A stretch of 64,000 bases of DNA from Circinella minor (GCA_016758965.1 JAEPRB010000007.1:124001-188000), one strand, 5' to 3'; positions 35,871 to 46,959 are shown, counted from the first letter of the stretch. The notes: generated from the letters alone by a model not told the origin. Numbers and translations: made by a program.

Positions 35871-37587
35871 TTGTTATTTGCTTTTTCTTTGGTTATGGTA
35901 TGAGACTGTAAGCTCTATGGTACATTTGTATATATATTTTTAAGTAATTTTGTGTTATACTCATTGTTCGTATAAAAATAAAGACTAAGGACGACAATTC
36001 TCATTATCATTGATGTTAAATGTTCATTATTATATCAACATTATTTTTGATTGTGTACTCAGCAATGACAAATTCTACTTAAAAAGGGCCATGAAAAAAA
36101 AAGAGCTGGGAAAATATTTTATCTATTAAAAGTATAGAAATGATGATGGTCAATATTCTTCTTTTACTACGTATGTTATATTGGATGTTTTTACGCCTTA
36201 ATATTTTTTATTACCATTTTTAACTGATTTTTTTTATATGAATTGTTATGTGTAACATGTGTATCCTCTTCATCACTAAAAACAAAATAAATAATTACAC
36301 AGATCTTGGTCAAAAAAAAAAAGCTCTCTACTCAAAAACCAAAGAACTTTCTTTTAAAAATTATAAATTTGGAAATAAAATAAAAGCCTCAAATGGAGTC
36401 TAGATCCCTTTTTAACAAAAATAACATGTGTTTAATAAATAAGGAAATGATGATGACATGTTTCGAGAAAAAAAAAATAGCGTAGTATAGAGATATACTG
36501 AATTTAGGCATGGAACAACAGTTTTTTTTTTTCAAGTATGTACTACTTACGTTTTATGAACAATGAAATTGTACATACGTAATAGTTGCTACGTATTTTG
36601 TTCTTATTCCTGTTTCTTGGCAACATTAATTGAAAAAATTATATTTTTATTTATATATTATGAGATACATAAATGATTGCAGTTGTAGATAATATTAGGG
36701 AATTAGTGGGTTAAGAAAAAAAGTATGTGGGCTGCAGTAGTATTTAGTGTACAAAAGTAAATAGCTATTGCATAAATAATAAACATTTTTGTATTTTTTA
36801 TGGAAATAATATATATGCATATATAATAATGCCAAAAACAAACAGATAATACATAAAATACGTACATACATATAATTAAGACTTTCTTAACTCTCTTAAA
36901 GATATAAATGATTATGTATACATAGATTTAATGTGAACCCTCACTAAGAAAAATAAAAATGACAGGAGAGAAACCGAAGAAATCAGTTCATTTCCAAAAC
37001 ACACACTCTCTATTTTTATTTTATTTTTACTGTAACGGTATAAAAAAGAACCAAGAGCTTTATGCAATATAATGATACTGCAACATCATACAAAAAAAAG
37101 CTACGTATCCTTTTATTTTACTTCTTTAAAGAACTCACTCGGTACAATGATATTCTCTGTATATTTAAAGCTCATTACTATATTTAAGTATCGTTATATC
37201 AAAATAATAATCAAACTTAAGCATGGCATAATAAAGTGGGAACGGCATATGATACTTATAGTCTGCTCGTTAATAAAAAATGAAAATGGAAGAATAACTA
37301 TCATTATAACAATCAAGAGGATCTGGCTGGACTAATATAAATTAAATATACCCAGTGTCTAACCCTTTTTTAAATTATATGGATTTTACAGTCACTTCAT
37401 CGTTGGATAGCAAAAAATAAAGAGATAAGAGAGGAAGGTAGTTTTTCTTTTTTTTAAAAAACTCAAAAACTATAAGATTATGGTATCGATGATAATACTG
37501 ATGTATATTTACAGTATACCAATACGTAGTAATTTTGAGCGACGTATTCTTCTAAGAGTTTTATTTGTTTTATTATATTGAGGATGA

Positions 37588-37695
37588 CTATACATGGGCT
37601 ACAAAATTAATAGGATCTTTTAGTAGCTTGCAGCCCATTTCATCCACTTGCCATATATGTAGTTCACCTTGTCTAATTTTTTGCGATTCATCTCG
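37588..37695 (-). pseudogene. Short coding relic
   Basis: The minus strand reads RDESQKIRQGELHIWQVDEM then GCKLLKDPINFVAHV and TAG. An in-frame stop lies immediately upstream, and there is no splice site that would rescue it. The composition (Trp, Gln, Asp, Glu) stands out from the surrounding AT-rich DNA. Family not recognised. Confidence 0.3.
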
Positions 37696-37944
37696 TTAAT
37701 CTTTTTTTTTTATCATTTACTTCCTCAACCCTTTTTTCTCATTTTTTTCTGTACGTAATAACATTTATATTATTGAAAAAGATTACAATTAAAAGAAAAA
37801 CTGCATTTAAAAATATAATATTAATGATAGTGTATAATAAAATAAAGATGTAAATACAGTGGAAAGTAAATAAAATTCAGAAAAGAAAGAAAGAGGAGAC
37901 AGAGATAAATAAGAGGTATACTACTATAGTGATTATCACACTGT

Positions 37945-39637
37945 TTAATCATCGTAGTCTTCTTCTACAGGATTTGGATATACATGTAAACCATATTCAT
38001 GACTGCTCATCAAAATGTTGAATGCATCCTTATATGATGGGATGCTTAAATCTTCTTGAATTAAAAGAATGCTGCATTCCAGTACAAGGATGGTCTGGAT
38101 AAATGTTAATTCATCCAATGGGTAGGTATCACTTCTTGTAATTCTTGATTTGTGGAGCAGCTCATGTTGTAAAACATTTACTATAATCGCTTTCCCTCTT
38201 GCGCCATAATATCCGCTCTATAATATTAGACCAGTAGTATACTATTAGTATACTTATATCTATAAATCAAGAAAGAAAACAACAGTTAATGAAATGATAT
38301 AAAACTATAATTACCGTATAAAACTCCATACGAGACATTCTTGCAAATAAAGATCTTTTTATGACTCTTTCATTTTCTTGCACGAATTCTTCTTCATTAA
38401 TACAAAACGAACTATATAATAAGCCCTTGACAATTTTGACCAATGTGTCGAGATGTGATAAGATGCGTTCAGGAAGTGACTTAAAATTTATCTCGGTAGG
38501 GTAACCTTTTTTCATGCCTTCTTGTTTATATATGAGTTCTATCTTATGAAAACGGCAAAATTCTAATTGTTCTTCAAAAGCCACCTTTCGTTCAAGAGTT
38601 CTTTCACGAAGTGTTCGACGAGAAGTAGAACCTTGTTTAATTTTTTTTCTCTATTTTTTCGATGGGTTCCTTTAAATTGCTCATTCTTCAGAATGTATTG
38701 AGCATACATCTTTTTAATGGAATTTGGTATAGGGTCACCAAGTGATGTTCCACAATATGGACATGCATTTATAGCTATTGATATTTAGAGCAAATCATTA
38801 TAAATTATAATTTTTTTTTCTACTCTAATATTAATTATAATATAAAGTACCTTCTGGTTCTAGCTTAATAGCATCGGCTGCTGCAAGTAGTTCGTTTAAT
38901 TCTTGTAATTCATCTTTTTTCATTTGTGGTTTTCCACCATCACCTTCTACTGTAACCGGATTTTTTCCAGTTTGAACTATGGGATACTTTTTTCTATGTA
39001 TATACTTCCATGCAGCCTTGTAAATTTTTGGATTCCTTCCACGGGATTCCCAGATTGCCAATAACTTGGGTGAAACAGGAGGCCAAATCATCCTTGGAAA
39101 TCTTTTTGTTCTAATGGTTTGAAAGTGATTTCCATGAACAAAATATATTATTTCGGATAGTGGCTGTCGCGCAGATATTGGTATATTTTGCTTCCTAAAA
39201 CATTTTTGAAGACCAAGGAAATAATCTTGAATTACACCCAAGGTCTGTTCTTTTTCCTTGGCGTTCTCTTCGGGAAATGGCTCATGTTGATATACATTAT
39301 CATTATAGGACAACAGCGCAAGTCGAATAGTGCTATTAATGTTTGTTTTGTTGGTATTTTTCATGAGTTTACTGAGTATAATTAGTTTTTTATCAGGTAG
39401 TAACATGACGCGTTCTTCAGTTTCAATTGTTGACTGGAGTATTGTGCTAAAAGTTTCCAATTCTTTTTGAATTACTACGTTTAATTCATCTAGATCTGTA
39501 GCAGTAGGTTGGTTAACCGGATGATGAAAAATGGTTTGTATGTTAAGTTGGTTGGAGTCACTCGTTCCACTTTTTACATCCTGCATTATGAGTAAGTGAT
39601 TTCTCAGTTTCTTTTGGTCTGCTAGGATCTTTTTCAT
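37945..39637 (-). CDS. RTC4-like domain protein, frameshifted at an A-run
   Basis: Exons 39637-38851, 38774-38315 and 38217-37945. The N-terminal half (about 260 aa) is unrecognised but ordered-looking (LSEIIYFVHGNHFQTIRTKR, PKLLAIWESRGRNPKIYKAA). Exon 2 opens with AINACPYCGTSLGDPIPNSI (a CxxC pair) and then the RTC4-like block FCRFHKIELIYKQEGMKKGY then PTEINFKSLPERILSHLDTL. Exon 3 opens SGYYGARGKAIIVNVLQHEL, matching the PGYYGxxG segment of that domain, and ends VEEDYDD. In yeast, Rtc4 is linked genetically to telomere capping. Between KNREKK and IKQGSTSRRTLRERTLE the frame breaks at an eight-A run (minus strand; plus-strand T8 at about 38641-38648). The exon sum is 1520 nt, one short of 507 codons. 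This is either a homopolymer error or a recent inactivation. Confidence 0.75.
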
Positions 39638-40547
39638 TTGGAAGGATATTAGAGTTATAAAAGGGGGGCGTTTTTGATAAAAAAAAAAAAATGAAACATG
39701 TAATCATGCAGCAAAACTCAGGGATGTTAATTTGAACTCAAAATTATTTTCAGGCGGAAAAGGTCACGACAGTGGCTACTTTTTTTAAAATTGTAAAGGT
39801 GTATTAATCATTGGCAGACATAATAAGTCAAAATCTTTCTTTTATTGAAAGTTCACGCATCAATCTTGTTATCTCCAAGGCGTTCAGTGGTAAGTAGTAA
39901 ACTAGGTTTTGTCAAGGTAGATGATATGTTTTTAAATAATCTCAAAAATTTACTCTATCTTTTTTTTTTTTTTTTTTGCATTGTAATTCAAGAAGGTAAG
40001 TATCGATGTACATAATAAATATGATATGTTAATGTTTTTATTTATGCGATTATGTATTTAACAGTTACCATGGATTTCTGTTGATATATTACACGAGGTA
40101 TATATGCAGTGTTATCACTATAAGCTTAAGTATATATATGTATATACTGTATATCATTTTTTATATATAGGAAATCATGAAGGAAGAGGGTTGTTGAAAG
40201 AGAGATCTTTTTTTTTTTTACTACACATTTATATGTCATGTACGAAGAGCATAAGAGGTCATTGAATATTATTTTTTAATTTAAAGTGGTTTCTATCCTT
40301 CTTAATTTGACTACCTATACTGTAAATTAAACTATTAGCAAAAAAGATTGTTACAATAACTATAATAATACAGTAAGTTCTACTTCCTCGCTTCTTTTTT
40401 TTTTTCGTGTCAGTAGTTTAATATTTATATAAGGTTAATGACTTTAGAACGTATTAAATACAACAACAAGGAGGAATAATTTGAGTTTTTTTTTTTATAA
40501 GAGTAGAAAGTGATATGTAATATAAAAAGTTTGATATGATGAACAAT
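39638..40547. other. Intergenic region
   Basis: Contains the RTC4-like gene leader, a T-run at 39961-39977 and AT-rich DNA. A stretch at about 39800-39890 reads tolerably on both strands (plus: ADIISQNLSFIESSRINLVI; minus: NALEITRLMRELSIKERF), but each reading is closed by a stop within a few codons. I regard it as at most a relic. Confidence 0.45.
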
Positions 40548-41471
40548 TTATGCAAATTCATCATTATTTCCATCTCGAACTGTTTGATAAGCACCTGGAA
40601 ATGCACCTGGTGCTTCAGACCAACCTATATAATTATAATAAAAAATCCATTTTAACTCTTTCTTCTTTTTTTATATCAATAAATAATAATAATAAATACC
40701 TCCAACTTGAAAAGAATCACCACGACTTTGAATCGTATTAATACCAGCAAATACAGTAATAGGCTATTTCATTATCAAGAGATTAATTTTCCTTTTCTAT
40801 CAAAGTTTCTCCATTCCTTTTTTAATTAGGATACTTTACCTTGCCAATTAAACTAATAATATTCATTCTATTATCATATCATTCCATCCCATGAACAAGA
40901 ACAATCACCCCCAACCAAATATATATAGCGATATTAGTTTGGTTTTTTACATGTATGTTTTGATATGTTTAAGAAAAAAAAATAAGATTACTTACACCAT
41001 ACAAAATACAAACCCACTTTCTTCATGGGGTCCTCCACCATGTAAAATGAACCAAAGAACATCAAGAATTATACTTAGTGCAAGTACACCAGTAAACTAA
41101 ACCAAAAATAATAATATTAATTCTCCATTTCTTTAAATTATTTGATGAAAATAAAGTTTTCCTCTTCCATGACCCTCCCTTTAACCTCAAGAACAAGTTC
41201 AACTTACTGTTTTAATTGGTGCATTAGAGTCATGATAGTTATATGCCCAAATACCAAAAAAGTAGATTGGTAAATTATAAATTGGACAAGTGGCTATACT
41301 ACCAAATAATGATAACCCCTATTTGGGTCAAAAATAAAATAAAAATAGAGTTACAAAACTTGTAATATATATATAAACTAAATTGTTTCTTTTATAACAT
41401 TTTCTTACCAGATGAAGACCTAGTAAAGTAGCAAGATTTGTTTGTTGTGCAAATGATTGTATAGTTTCCAT
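40548..41471 (-). CDS. AGTRAP-like multi-pass membrane protein
   Basis: Six exons (41471-41409, 41318-41208, 41096-40996, 40867-40840, 40763-40700, 40624-40548) give 147 aa. Three to four hydrophobic segments are visible: GLSLFGSIATCPIYNLPIYF, TGVLALSIILDVLWFILHGG, FCMVMNIISLIGKPITVFAG. The order LALSIILDVLWF, MVMNIISLIGKPITVF, INTIQSRGDSFQVGG and GAYQTV parallels the animal angiotensin-II receptor-associated protein (AGTRAP): a LD-containing helix, a LSLLLKPL-type helix, an RGGE-like loop and a C-terminal AYQT. Fungi have no angiotensin system, so an ancestral trafficking or receptor-associated role is more likely; that is inference. One exon is only 28 nt long. Single-residue phase checks all hold. 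Confidence 0.8.
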
Positions 41472-41721
41472 TTATTTTATCAGTTAAAGGTAAAAAAAAA
41501 AAAAAAAGAGGGCTGTTTTAAAATAATAATAATAATGCGTCTAATGATTTTCCGCATGACTTATTTTGTTTCGAAATCCTTGCTGAGTTTTTGCATAACA
41601 CTTTTTTTTTTTTTTTTTTTTTTCAAATTAAATGAATAATTGGTTATATATGACTTTTATTATTGCTATAATTACAGTAAATATTAAAAGAGTTGGTATT
41701 TTCTTTTTTATTTTTACAATG

Positions 41722-41772
<51 letters not shown>

Positions 41773-41775
41773 TTG
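41472..41775. other. Short intergenic spacer with T-run and GA microsatellite
   Basis: Lies between the AGTRAP-like start and the stop of the 1727-aa protein, both on the minus strand. Contains a T-run at about 41601-41623 and (GA)n. No gene. Confidence 0.6.
41725..41767. repeat. (GA)n microsatellite
   Basis: About 21 GA units, ending 8 bp before the stop codon of the minus-strand gene at 41776. Length is likely to vary between isolates. Confidence 0.9.
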
Positions 41776-44700
41776 TTATGGTTTGGAATTGGATGGATTA
41801 AATGTGGGAGCACTTATATTAAACTTATCAGTAGAAGAATCAGGAGCCGAAATTTTAATTTTTGTTGATGTTGGTGGTTTTAATAAAGGTGTTCCATTCT
41901 CATTATTCACTGTTAATAATGATGATGGTTCAGGATTGTTGAAATAGAGTGTACCACCGTTATTGTAATTCATGTGATTTGTAGCAAGATTAGTAGAAGG
42001 AAAAGAATGATCATTGTTATTATTGGGGATACCTCCAATAACAGAACTTGTACTTTTTATCATCGTACTATTATCTAATAGAATACGTGTTGCTAAAGAC
42101 GGGTGTTGTGATAATGCTTCTGGGGTCGATAGAAACGAAGGAATAACGGTTTTTGGATAATGTTGAATGGTGTTTAAAGAAGTATATTGCCTTTGTTGTT
42201 GTGGTTGATCAACAGATTCAAAATATTTTGGTGCTGATAATAAATCAGCTTGTTGTTTTGGTGTTAAATGTTGATTATAACTTAATGGTACGGTGGCTAT
42301 AGATTGATCTTGTTGGTATTGTTGCTCAGATACATAATTAAATACTTGTTGATCTACTACATTTGCTTCTTCATCAGCGTCCTGTTTATAATCGATATTA
42401 GATAATGTTACAGTTGTTGTTGTTGTCGTCGTCGTCGCTGTCGTCGTTGTCGTTGTTACTGTTTTAGGGACAAAAGCAGGTGGTGTAAAAGTACGTGCAA
42501 ATGCATTTAATTTCAAATTATTATCAAATTGTTTAGCCTTTTCCATCATTTTTATTTGGGTTTCAAGATTAAGCGATGATAATGTTGATTCCTTTTCACC
42601 TTCTTCTTGTTGTTGATGGGTATAATTCTTTGTTTCGACAACTGAGGATGATGAAGATGCACTTGACAATGAAGTAGATGCTGTTGATGATACGGATGAT
42701 GGAGCTTGAATATTATTTTCTTTTTGTTCTTGCTGTGTCTGCGGCTGTGGTTGTTCCTCCTGTGTTGCTGCTGATACGGATGTTATTGATGGTGATGATG
42801 GTACATTTGAAAAAGATGTTTTTCCACTTAGTTCATCCAAAATATTGCGAATTTTTTCACTTTTCATTCCCAAAATAAGATCTGATAATGTACAATGAAT
42901 AACTGGAGGTTCTTTTCTGTTTTGTTCTTCTTTTTTTGCTTGTACTAAGGATGCTAAATTGATGGTAATTTGTTCTACTGAATCATCATCTGAATCTGAA
43001 TTGTATTCTGATCCAGTTTCATACTCTTCCTCGTCATCATCATCATCATCATCATCCGATTCTTCTTCATCATCCTCATCCTCATCATCACTATCCTCTT
43101 GTTGTATTTTATGTAATTGATAATCAAAAGTAAATGGTTTTTCTGTAGTGATATTGTTTTGATTAAAAGTGGATGTAGAAGAAGACCATGGTGTTGTATT
43201 AGATGTTGTTTGTTGTGGTGTAGTAGTAGTAGTAGTAGTTTCTGGCGTTTTTGAATTCCAAATAGATGCAGCTGATGATGACCAGTCGGTAGCAATATTT
43301 TGTTGTCGTTCTCGTTTTTTTGTCGTAGTGCCCACTGCTGTAGCTGATGTTGATGTCATTGGATTACTTTGTTCTTGTTGTTCCATGTTGGAAGTAGTCT
43401 TTGCTGTTTCTGATGAATCCCAAGAAAATTCAAATGAAGCCGCTTGTTGTGTAAAAGACACGGGATTTTGTGTTTCTTCTTGTATAGTGACACTTTTTGC
43501 TGGTGGTGCTGGATTCCAAATAGAATCCTCTGTAGTAGACACTTTTGGTTGTGTAGAAGAGGACATAGGAACTTGATTTTGTTGTATATCTAATGATGAT
43601 AATGGTGGTGTTGGACTCCAACCTGTAGATGAATACATTGTAGCAGTTTGCTTTTGTTCTTTGGAAGGAGATAAAGGTTTTTGTTCTTCTCGTATAGTGA
43701 TACTTTTTGCTGGTGGTGCCGGATTCCAGATAGAATCCTCTGTACTAGACACTTCTGGTTGTGTAGAAGAAGACATATGAACTTGATTTTGTTGTATATC
43801 TGATGATGGTGGTGCTGGGCCATAACTTGTCGGTGAATACGTTGTAGCAGTTTGATTTTGTTCTTTGGAAGGAGACAAAGGTTTTTGCTCTTCTCGTATA
43901 GTGATACTTGATGGTGGTGGTGCTGGATTCCAAATAGAATCATTTGTAGTAGACACTTTCGGTTGTGTAGAAGAAAATACATGAACTTGATTTTGTTGTA
44001 TATCTGATGATGGTGGTGCTGGACTCCAACCTGTAGATGAATACATTGTAGCAGTTTGCTTTTGTTCTTTGGAAGGAGATAAAGCTTTTTGTTCTTCTCG
44101 TATAGTGATACTTTTTGCTGGTGGTGCCGGATTCCAGATAGAATCCTCTGTACTAGACAATTTTGGTTGTGTAGAAGAAGACATATGCACTTGATTTTGT
44201 TGTATATCTAATGATGATGATAGTGGTGCTGGACTCCAACCTGTAGATGAATACATTGTAGCAGTTTGCTTTTGTTCTTTGGAAGGAGATAAAGGTTTTT
44301 GTTCTTCTCGTATAGTGATACTTTTTGCTGGTGGTGCCGGATTCCAAATAGAATCCTCTGTAGTAGACACTTTTGGTTGTGTAGAAAAAGACAAAGATAT
44401 TGATTGATTTTGTATAGTCGGTGATGTTGTTGAAGTCCGATTAGTAGATGGAGTCTCACTATCGTCTTGTTTCTGTGTAGAAGATAAAAGTGATTGTTCT
44501 TCTTTTTGTATAGTAATACGTTTTGTTGGCGGTGCTGGACTCCAAATAGATGATGTACTTGTAGTTGATTGTTGCGTGGAAAGAGATACTGGTTTTTGTT
44601 CTTCTTCATCTTGTTGTTTTGACATATCTATTGTTGTTTGTTTTACTGAACTCCAAATGGATTCGGAGGTACCTATTGGTTGAGTCATTGATGAAGATGA

Positions 44701-46959
44701 AGAACAAGATGATTCTCTACCTTGGTTTTCTATTTTAGTATCTTCAGCGCCATATAATAACTCTGTTTCGTCTTGTTGACTTATTGGATTATCCACTGAG
44801 CCAGAAAACCCATTTTCAAGTGAAGATGTTGTAGATGACATAGATGATTGTTTTTGATCTTGTTCTGCTGTTTCTTCTAATTTAGATTGTTCGATTACTG
44901 GAGTTTGTTGTTCAATTTTTGAACTAGATGGTATTGTAGCAACTAATCTCTTATCGACTTCTTTTTCTGGTGGTGCCCACATGGAAAACTTCGTTCCTTC
45001 TTGTTCGACCTGTGGAGTTAATGTCTCGGATGAACCCGTCGATATCATAACATCGGATTCTTTTTTTTCTTTTTTTTCTTTTTTGACTGTTTCTGTAGGT
45101 TGTGCCCACATGAAAGATTCTGTTCCTGTTCCTGGTTCTTGATCTTTTATTTTTGGACTAGATTTAGCGGATGATGCTGGTGATAATGATGTGGTTGTTA
45201 TATTAACTAATCTTTCATCCGTCTTTTCTACTGATTGTGCCCAAATAGGTATGGATGATTTCTCTATTGATGGTGACAATGATGATTTGTTTTCATTGGC
45301 TAAGGATTCTGGCTTACTCTTATCCTCGTTTGATTTCTCCTGATCCGTCAATACCAAAGAGTCGATCTTTACCAATATTTCCCCTTGTTCATTAACTAAA
45401 TGGTTTTCTTGATTTTCGTCAGTTAACGTATTTGACACTGTTGAATTTTGAACCGTCTTCAATTGTTCTTTTTCAATTGACTTTTCGTGCTCATCATCAT
45501 CTACATGTTTTGTGGTTGTATCTTTTCCCATTTGTTGAACAACCTCTTCCTTTTTTTCTTGTTCTAACAATGTTGATTTATCAACTGGTGATTGTTTTTT
45601 AGAAACTTCATCTTCTTCTTTTCCTAATAAATCCAATTTCATAGGTGACATGGGTTCTGTACGAACTTCATCTGCTGAATCATACATACATGCTGTTGTT
45701 GATGATGAAGATGATGACAATGTCGATGACGGTCTTGATGATTGATTTGGTACTATCGATTGTTGACTTTTCATGCTAGCTACTATTGCGCTTGGATCAG
45801 TTGTTGATTTTGTTTTTGTCAAATCATCTTTCACTGTCGGTGATTGATTATGTTCTCCTTCAACGTTTGATTCCTCAACAGGCAAAATTATTGAACTTGT
45901 ATCATCATGGTTGACAATCATACTTTGAACAACTGATGGGTTGATTTCTGTTGTGTCTTGTTCTTTTTCTGATGGTGATGTATGTGTTTCTTTTGTTTGA
46001 TTAGTTGAAGTCATTTGAATTATCGTCGGTTGTACAGTTGTTTCAGAATTTTTTTGAGATCCTATACCCTCATCTTGAATAGTAGATGGTTGTTGTAAAT
46101 TGGATAGCTGATTGTCATTATGATTATCCTCCGATTCTGTATTCACTGTAATGGATGATTTATTTGATATTGATATACTGAGTGTATTTTTTCCTTCTTC
46201 CTGATCTTCTTCTTCTTCTTGATTACTTTCGTCAATATCATCCTCATCCTCATCATTACCATCATCTCCCGAGTCCAATAGTGAAAAATCCAAAGATCCA
46301 TTAAATTGTTTATTGGATAATTGAGCAGCTACTTTTTGATCTTTTTCATTTTCATTATCAATCAAAAAAAATTGTGACGTTTCAGGTGTTATTGTTGTTG
46401 TTATTGTTGTTGAAGAGAGAGATTTCTTTGAAATAATAGGTGTTGGAGTCAATACAGGTGCAAGTTTCATTGATATAGGTTCAATATCTACCAGTGATGT
46501 TGAAGTGGATGAAGACCATCCATTCAATTTTTTTTCTCGTGATGTTGAAGATAAAACATCCACTGATCTTTCTTTTTCTTTATCAACTATTACCGAAACA
46601 TGTAGATCTTCTTTTTCCTGTTGTTGTTGTTGCTGTTGTTGTTGGTTTGGTGATGATGATGATACCTTGTTATTTTCTTCTTGATCGTCGTCAGAAAGAG
46701 ACCAATCAATTTGAATATTATCCAAATTCATTGTTTCTTTTTCTTTGTGTTTTTCTTTTTGAGTTTCTTCTTGGTCATTCTCTGAATCCCATTCGTCTTT
46801 GACATTATATTTTTCTTGGTCAGATTCAAGAATAGTAGAAGAGGTATTCCAACAATCTGATTTCAAAGCATGACCATCAGATAATTTTGATAATTCTTCA
46901 AGCCAAAAATCCGAATTCCATGCTTTATTCTTTCTACTACCATTACTATTACTACCCAT
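41776..46959 (-). CDS. 1727-aa disordered protein with Trp-containing tandem repeats
   Basis: Single uninterrupted exon, rich in Ser, Thr, Gln, Glu and Asp, with no folded domain visible. The N-terminus MGSNSNGSRKNKAWNSDFWL then EELSKLSDGHALKSDCW and several acidic blocks (SDDEDEDDEEESDDDDDDDD) are present. Roughly 22 tryptophans are spread through the chain, nearly all in short small/polar contexts: PIWAQSV, FMWAQPT, SMWAPPE, SIWSPAPP, SIWNPAPP, TGWSPAPP, TDWSSSA, TPWSSST. A tandem repeat of about 69 aa (43.49-44.36 kb) alternates SIWNPAPPAKSITIREEQK with TGWSPAPPSSDIQQNQV. Isolated Trp in disordered Ser/Thr/Gly/Pro context is the signature of GW/WG 'Argonaute hook' proteins, but could also be another SLiM scaffold. 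One ordered-looking stretch is VIHCTLSDLILGMKSEKIRN. Function unknown. Confidence 0.8.
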   Translation of the reverse strand: MGSNSNGSRKNKAWNSDFWLEELSKLSDGHALKSDCWNTSSTILESDQEKYNVKDEWDSENDQEETQKEKHKEKETMNLDNIQIDWSLSDDDQEENNKVSSSSPNQQQQQQQQQEKEDLHVSVIVDKEKERSVDVLSSTSREKKLNGWSSSTSTSLVDIEPISMKLAPVLTPTPIISKKSLSSTTITTTITPETSQFFLIDNENEKDQKVAAQLSNKQFNGSLDFSLLDSGDDGNDEDEDDIDESNQEEEEDQEEGKNTLSISISNKSSITVNTESEDNHNDNQLSNLQQPSTIQDEGIGSQKNSETTVQPTIIQMTSTNQTKETHTSPSEKEQDTTEINPSVVQSMIVNHDDTSSIILPVEESNVEGEHNQSPTVKDDLTKTKSTTDPSAIVASMKSQQSIVPNQSSRPSSTLSSSSSSTTACMYDSADEVRTEPMSPMKLDLLGKEEDEVSKKQSPVDKSTLLEQEKKEEVVQQMGKDTTTKHVDDDEHEKSIEKEQLKTVQNSTVSNTLTDENQENHLVNEQGEILVKIDSLVLTDQEKSNEDKSKPESLANENKSSLSPSIEKSSIPIWAQSVEKTDERLVNITTTSLSPASSAKSSPKIKDQEPGTGTESFMWAQPTETVKKEKKEKKESDVMISTGSSETLTPQVEQEGTKFSMWAPPEKEVDKRLVATIPSSSKIEQQTPVIEQSKLEETAEQDQKQSSMSSTTSSLENGFSGSVDNPISQQDETELLYGAEDTKIENQGRESSCSSSSSMTQPIGTSESIWSSVKQTTIDMSKQQDEEEQKPVSLSTQQSTTSTSSIWSPAPPTKRITIQKEEQSLLSSTQKQDDSETPSTNRTSTTSPTIQNQSISLSFSTQPKVSTTEDSIWNPAPPAKSITIREEQKPLSPSKEQKQTATMYSSTGWSPAPLSSSLDIQQNQVHMSSSTQPKLSSTEDSIWNPAPPAKSITIREEQKALSPSKEQKQTATMYSSTGWSPAPPSSDIQQNQVHVFSSTQPKVSTTNDSIWNPAPPPSSITIREEQKPLSPSKEQNQTATTYSPTSYGPAPPSSDIQQNQVHMSSSTQPEVSSTEDSIWNPAPPAKSITIREEQKPLSPSKEQKQTATMYSSTGWSPTPPLSSLDIQQNQVPMSSSTQPKVSTTEDSIWNPAPPAKSVTIQEETQNPVSFTQQAASFEFSWDSSETAKTTSNMEQQEQSNPMTSTSATAVGTTTKKRERQQNIATDWSSSAASIWNSKTPETTTTTTTPQQTTSNTTPWSSSTSTFNQNNITTEKPFTFDYQLHKIQQEDSDDEDEDDEEESDDDDDDDDEEEYETGSEYNSDSDDDSVEQITINLASLVQAKKEEQNRKEPPVIHCTLSDLILGMKSEKIRNILDELSGKTSFSNVPSSPSITSVSAATQEEQPQPQTQQEQKENNIQAPSSVSSTASTSLSSASSSSSVVETKNYTHQQQEEGEKESTLSSLNLETQIKMMEKAKQFDNNLKLNAFARTFTPPAFVPKTVTTTTTTATTTTTTTTVTLSNIDYKQDADEEANVVDQQVFNYVSEQQYQQDQSIATVPLSYNQHLTPKQQADLLSAPKYFESVDQPQQQRQYTSLNTIQHYPKTVIPSFLSTPEALSQHPSLATRILLDNSTMIKSTSSVIGGIPNNNNDHSFPSTNLATNHMNYNNGGTLYFNNPEPSSLLTVNNENGTPLLKPPTSTKIKISAPDSSTDKFNISAPTFNPSNSKP
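43490..44545 (-). repeat. Coding tandem repeat, unit about 207 bp (69 aa)
   Basis: The plus-strand word GGATTCCA(A/G)ATAGAATC recurs near 43510, 43720, 43928, 44129 and 44339, spacings of about 201-210 bp, always multiples of three. Each unit encodes one SIWNPAPP-type and one TGWSPAPP-type motif. The 43.8 kb unit has lost the second Trp (TSYGPAPP). The outermost copies are more diverged (SIWSPAPPTKRITIQKE at the N-terminal side). High identity between units indicates recent expansion or gene conversion. Confidence 0.85.

Larger units (their letters stand above)
34152..37944. other. 3.8 kb gene-poor intergenic region
   Basis: Holds the promoter of the 33648-34151 gene (A/T-runs to about 34250), a long A-run at 34891-34919, and an (ATT)n tract near 35708-35730. 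Two short coding-like fragments are listed separately (35802-35870 + and 37588-37695 -). Open frames at 35369-35626 and 37072-37335 lack domains, are Ile/Lys/Tyr-rich as expected of random AT-rich DNA, and were not called. Confidence 0.55.

Noticed and set aside
37072..37335. 87-codon Ile/Lys-rich ORF
   Set aside because: Composition expected by chance at this base content; no family.
43169..43576. Plus-strand 135-codon ORF within the Trp-repeat gene (and several minus-frame shadows rich in His/Gln/Leu)
   Set aside because: Antisense or out-of-frame shadows of a low-complexity repeat gene; composition is explained by GTT/GAT repeats.
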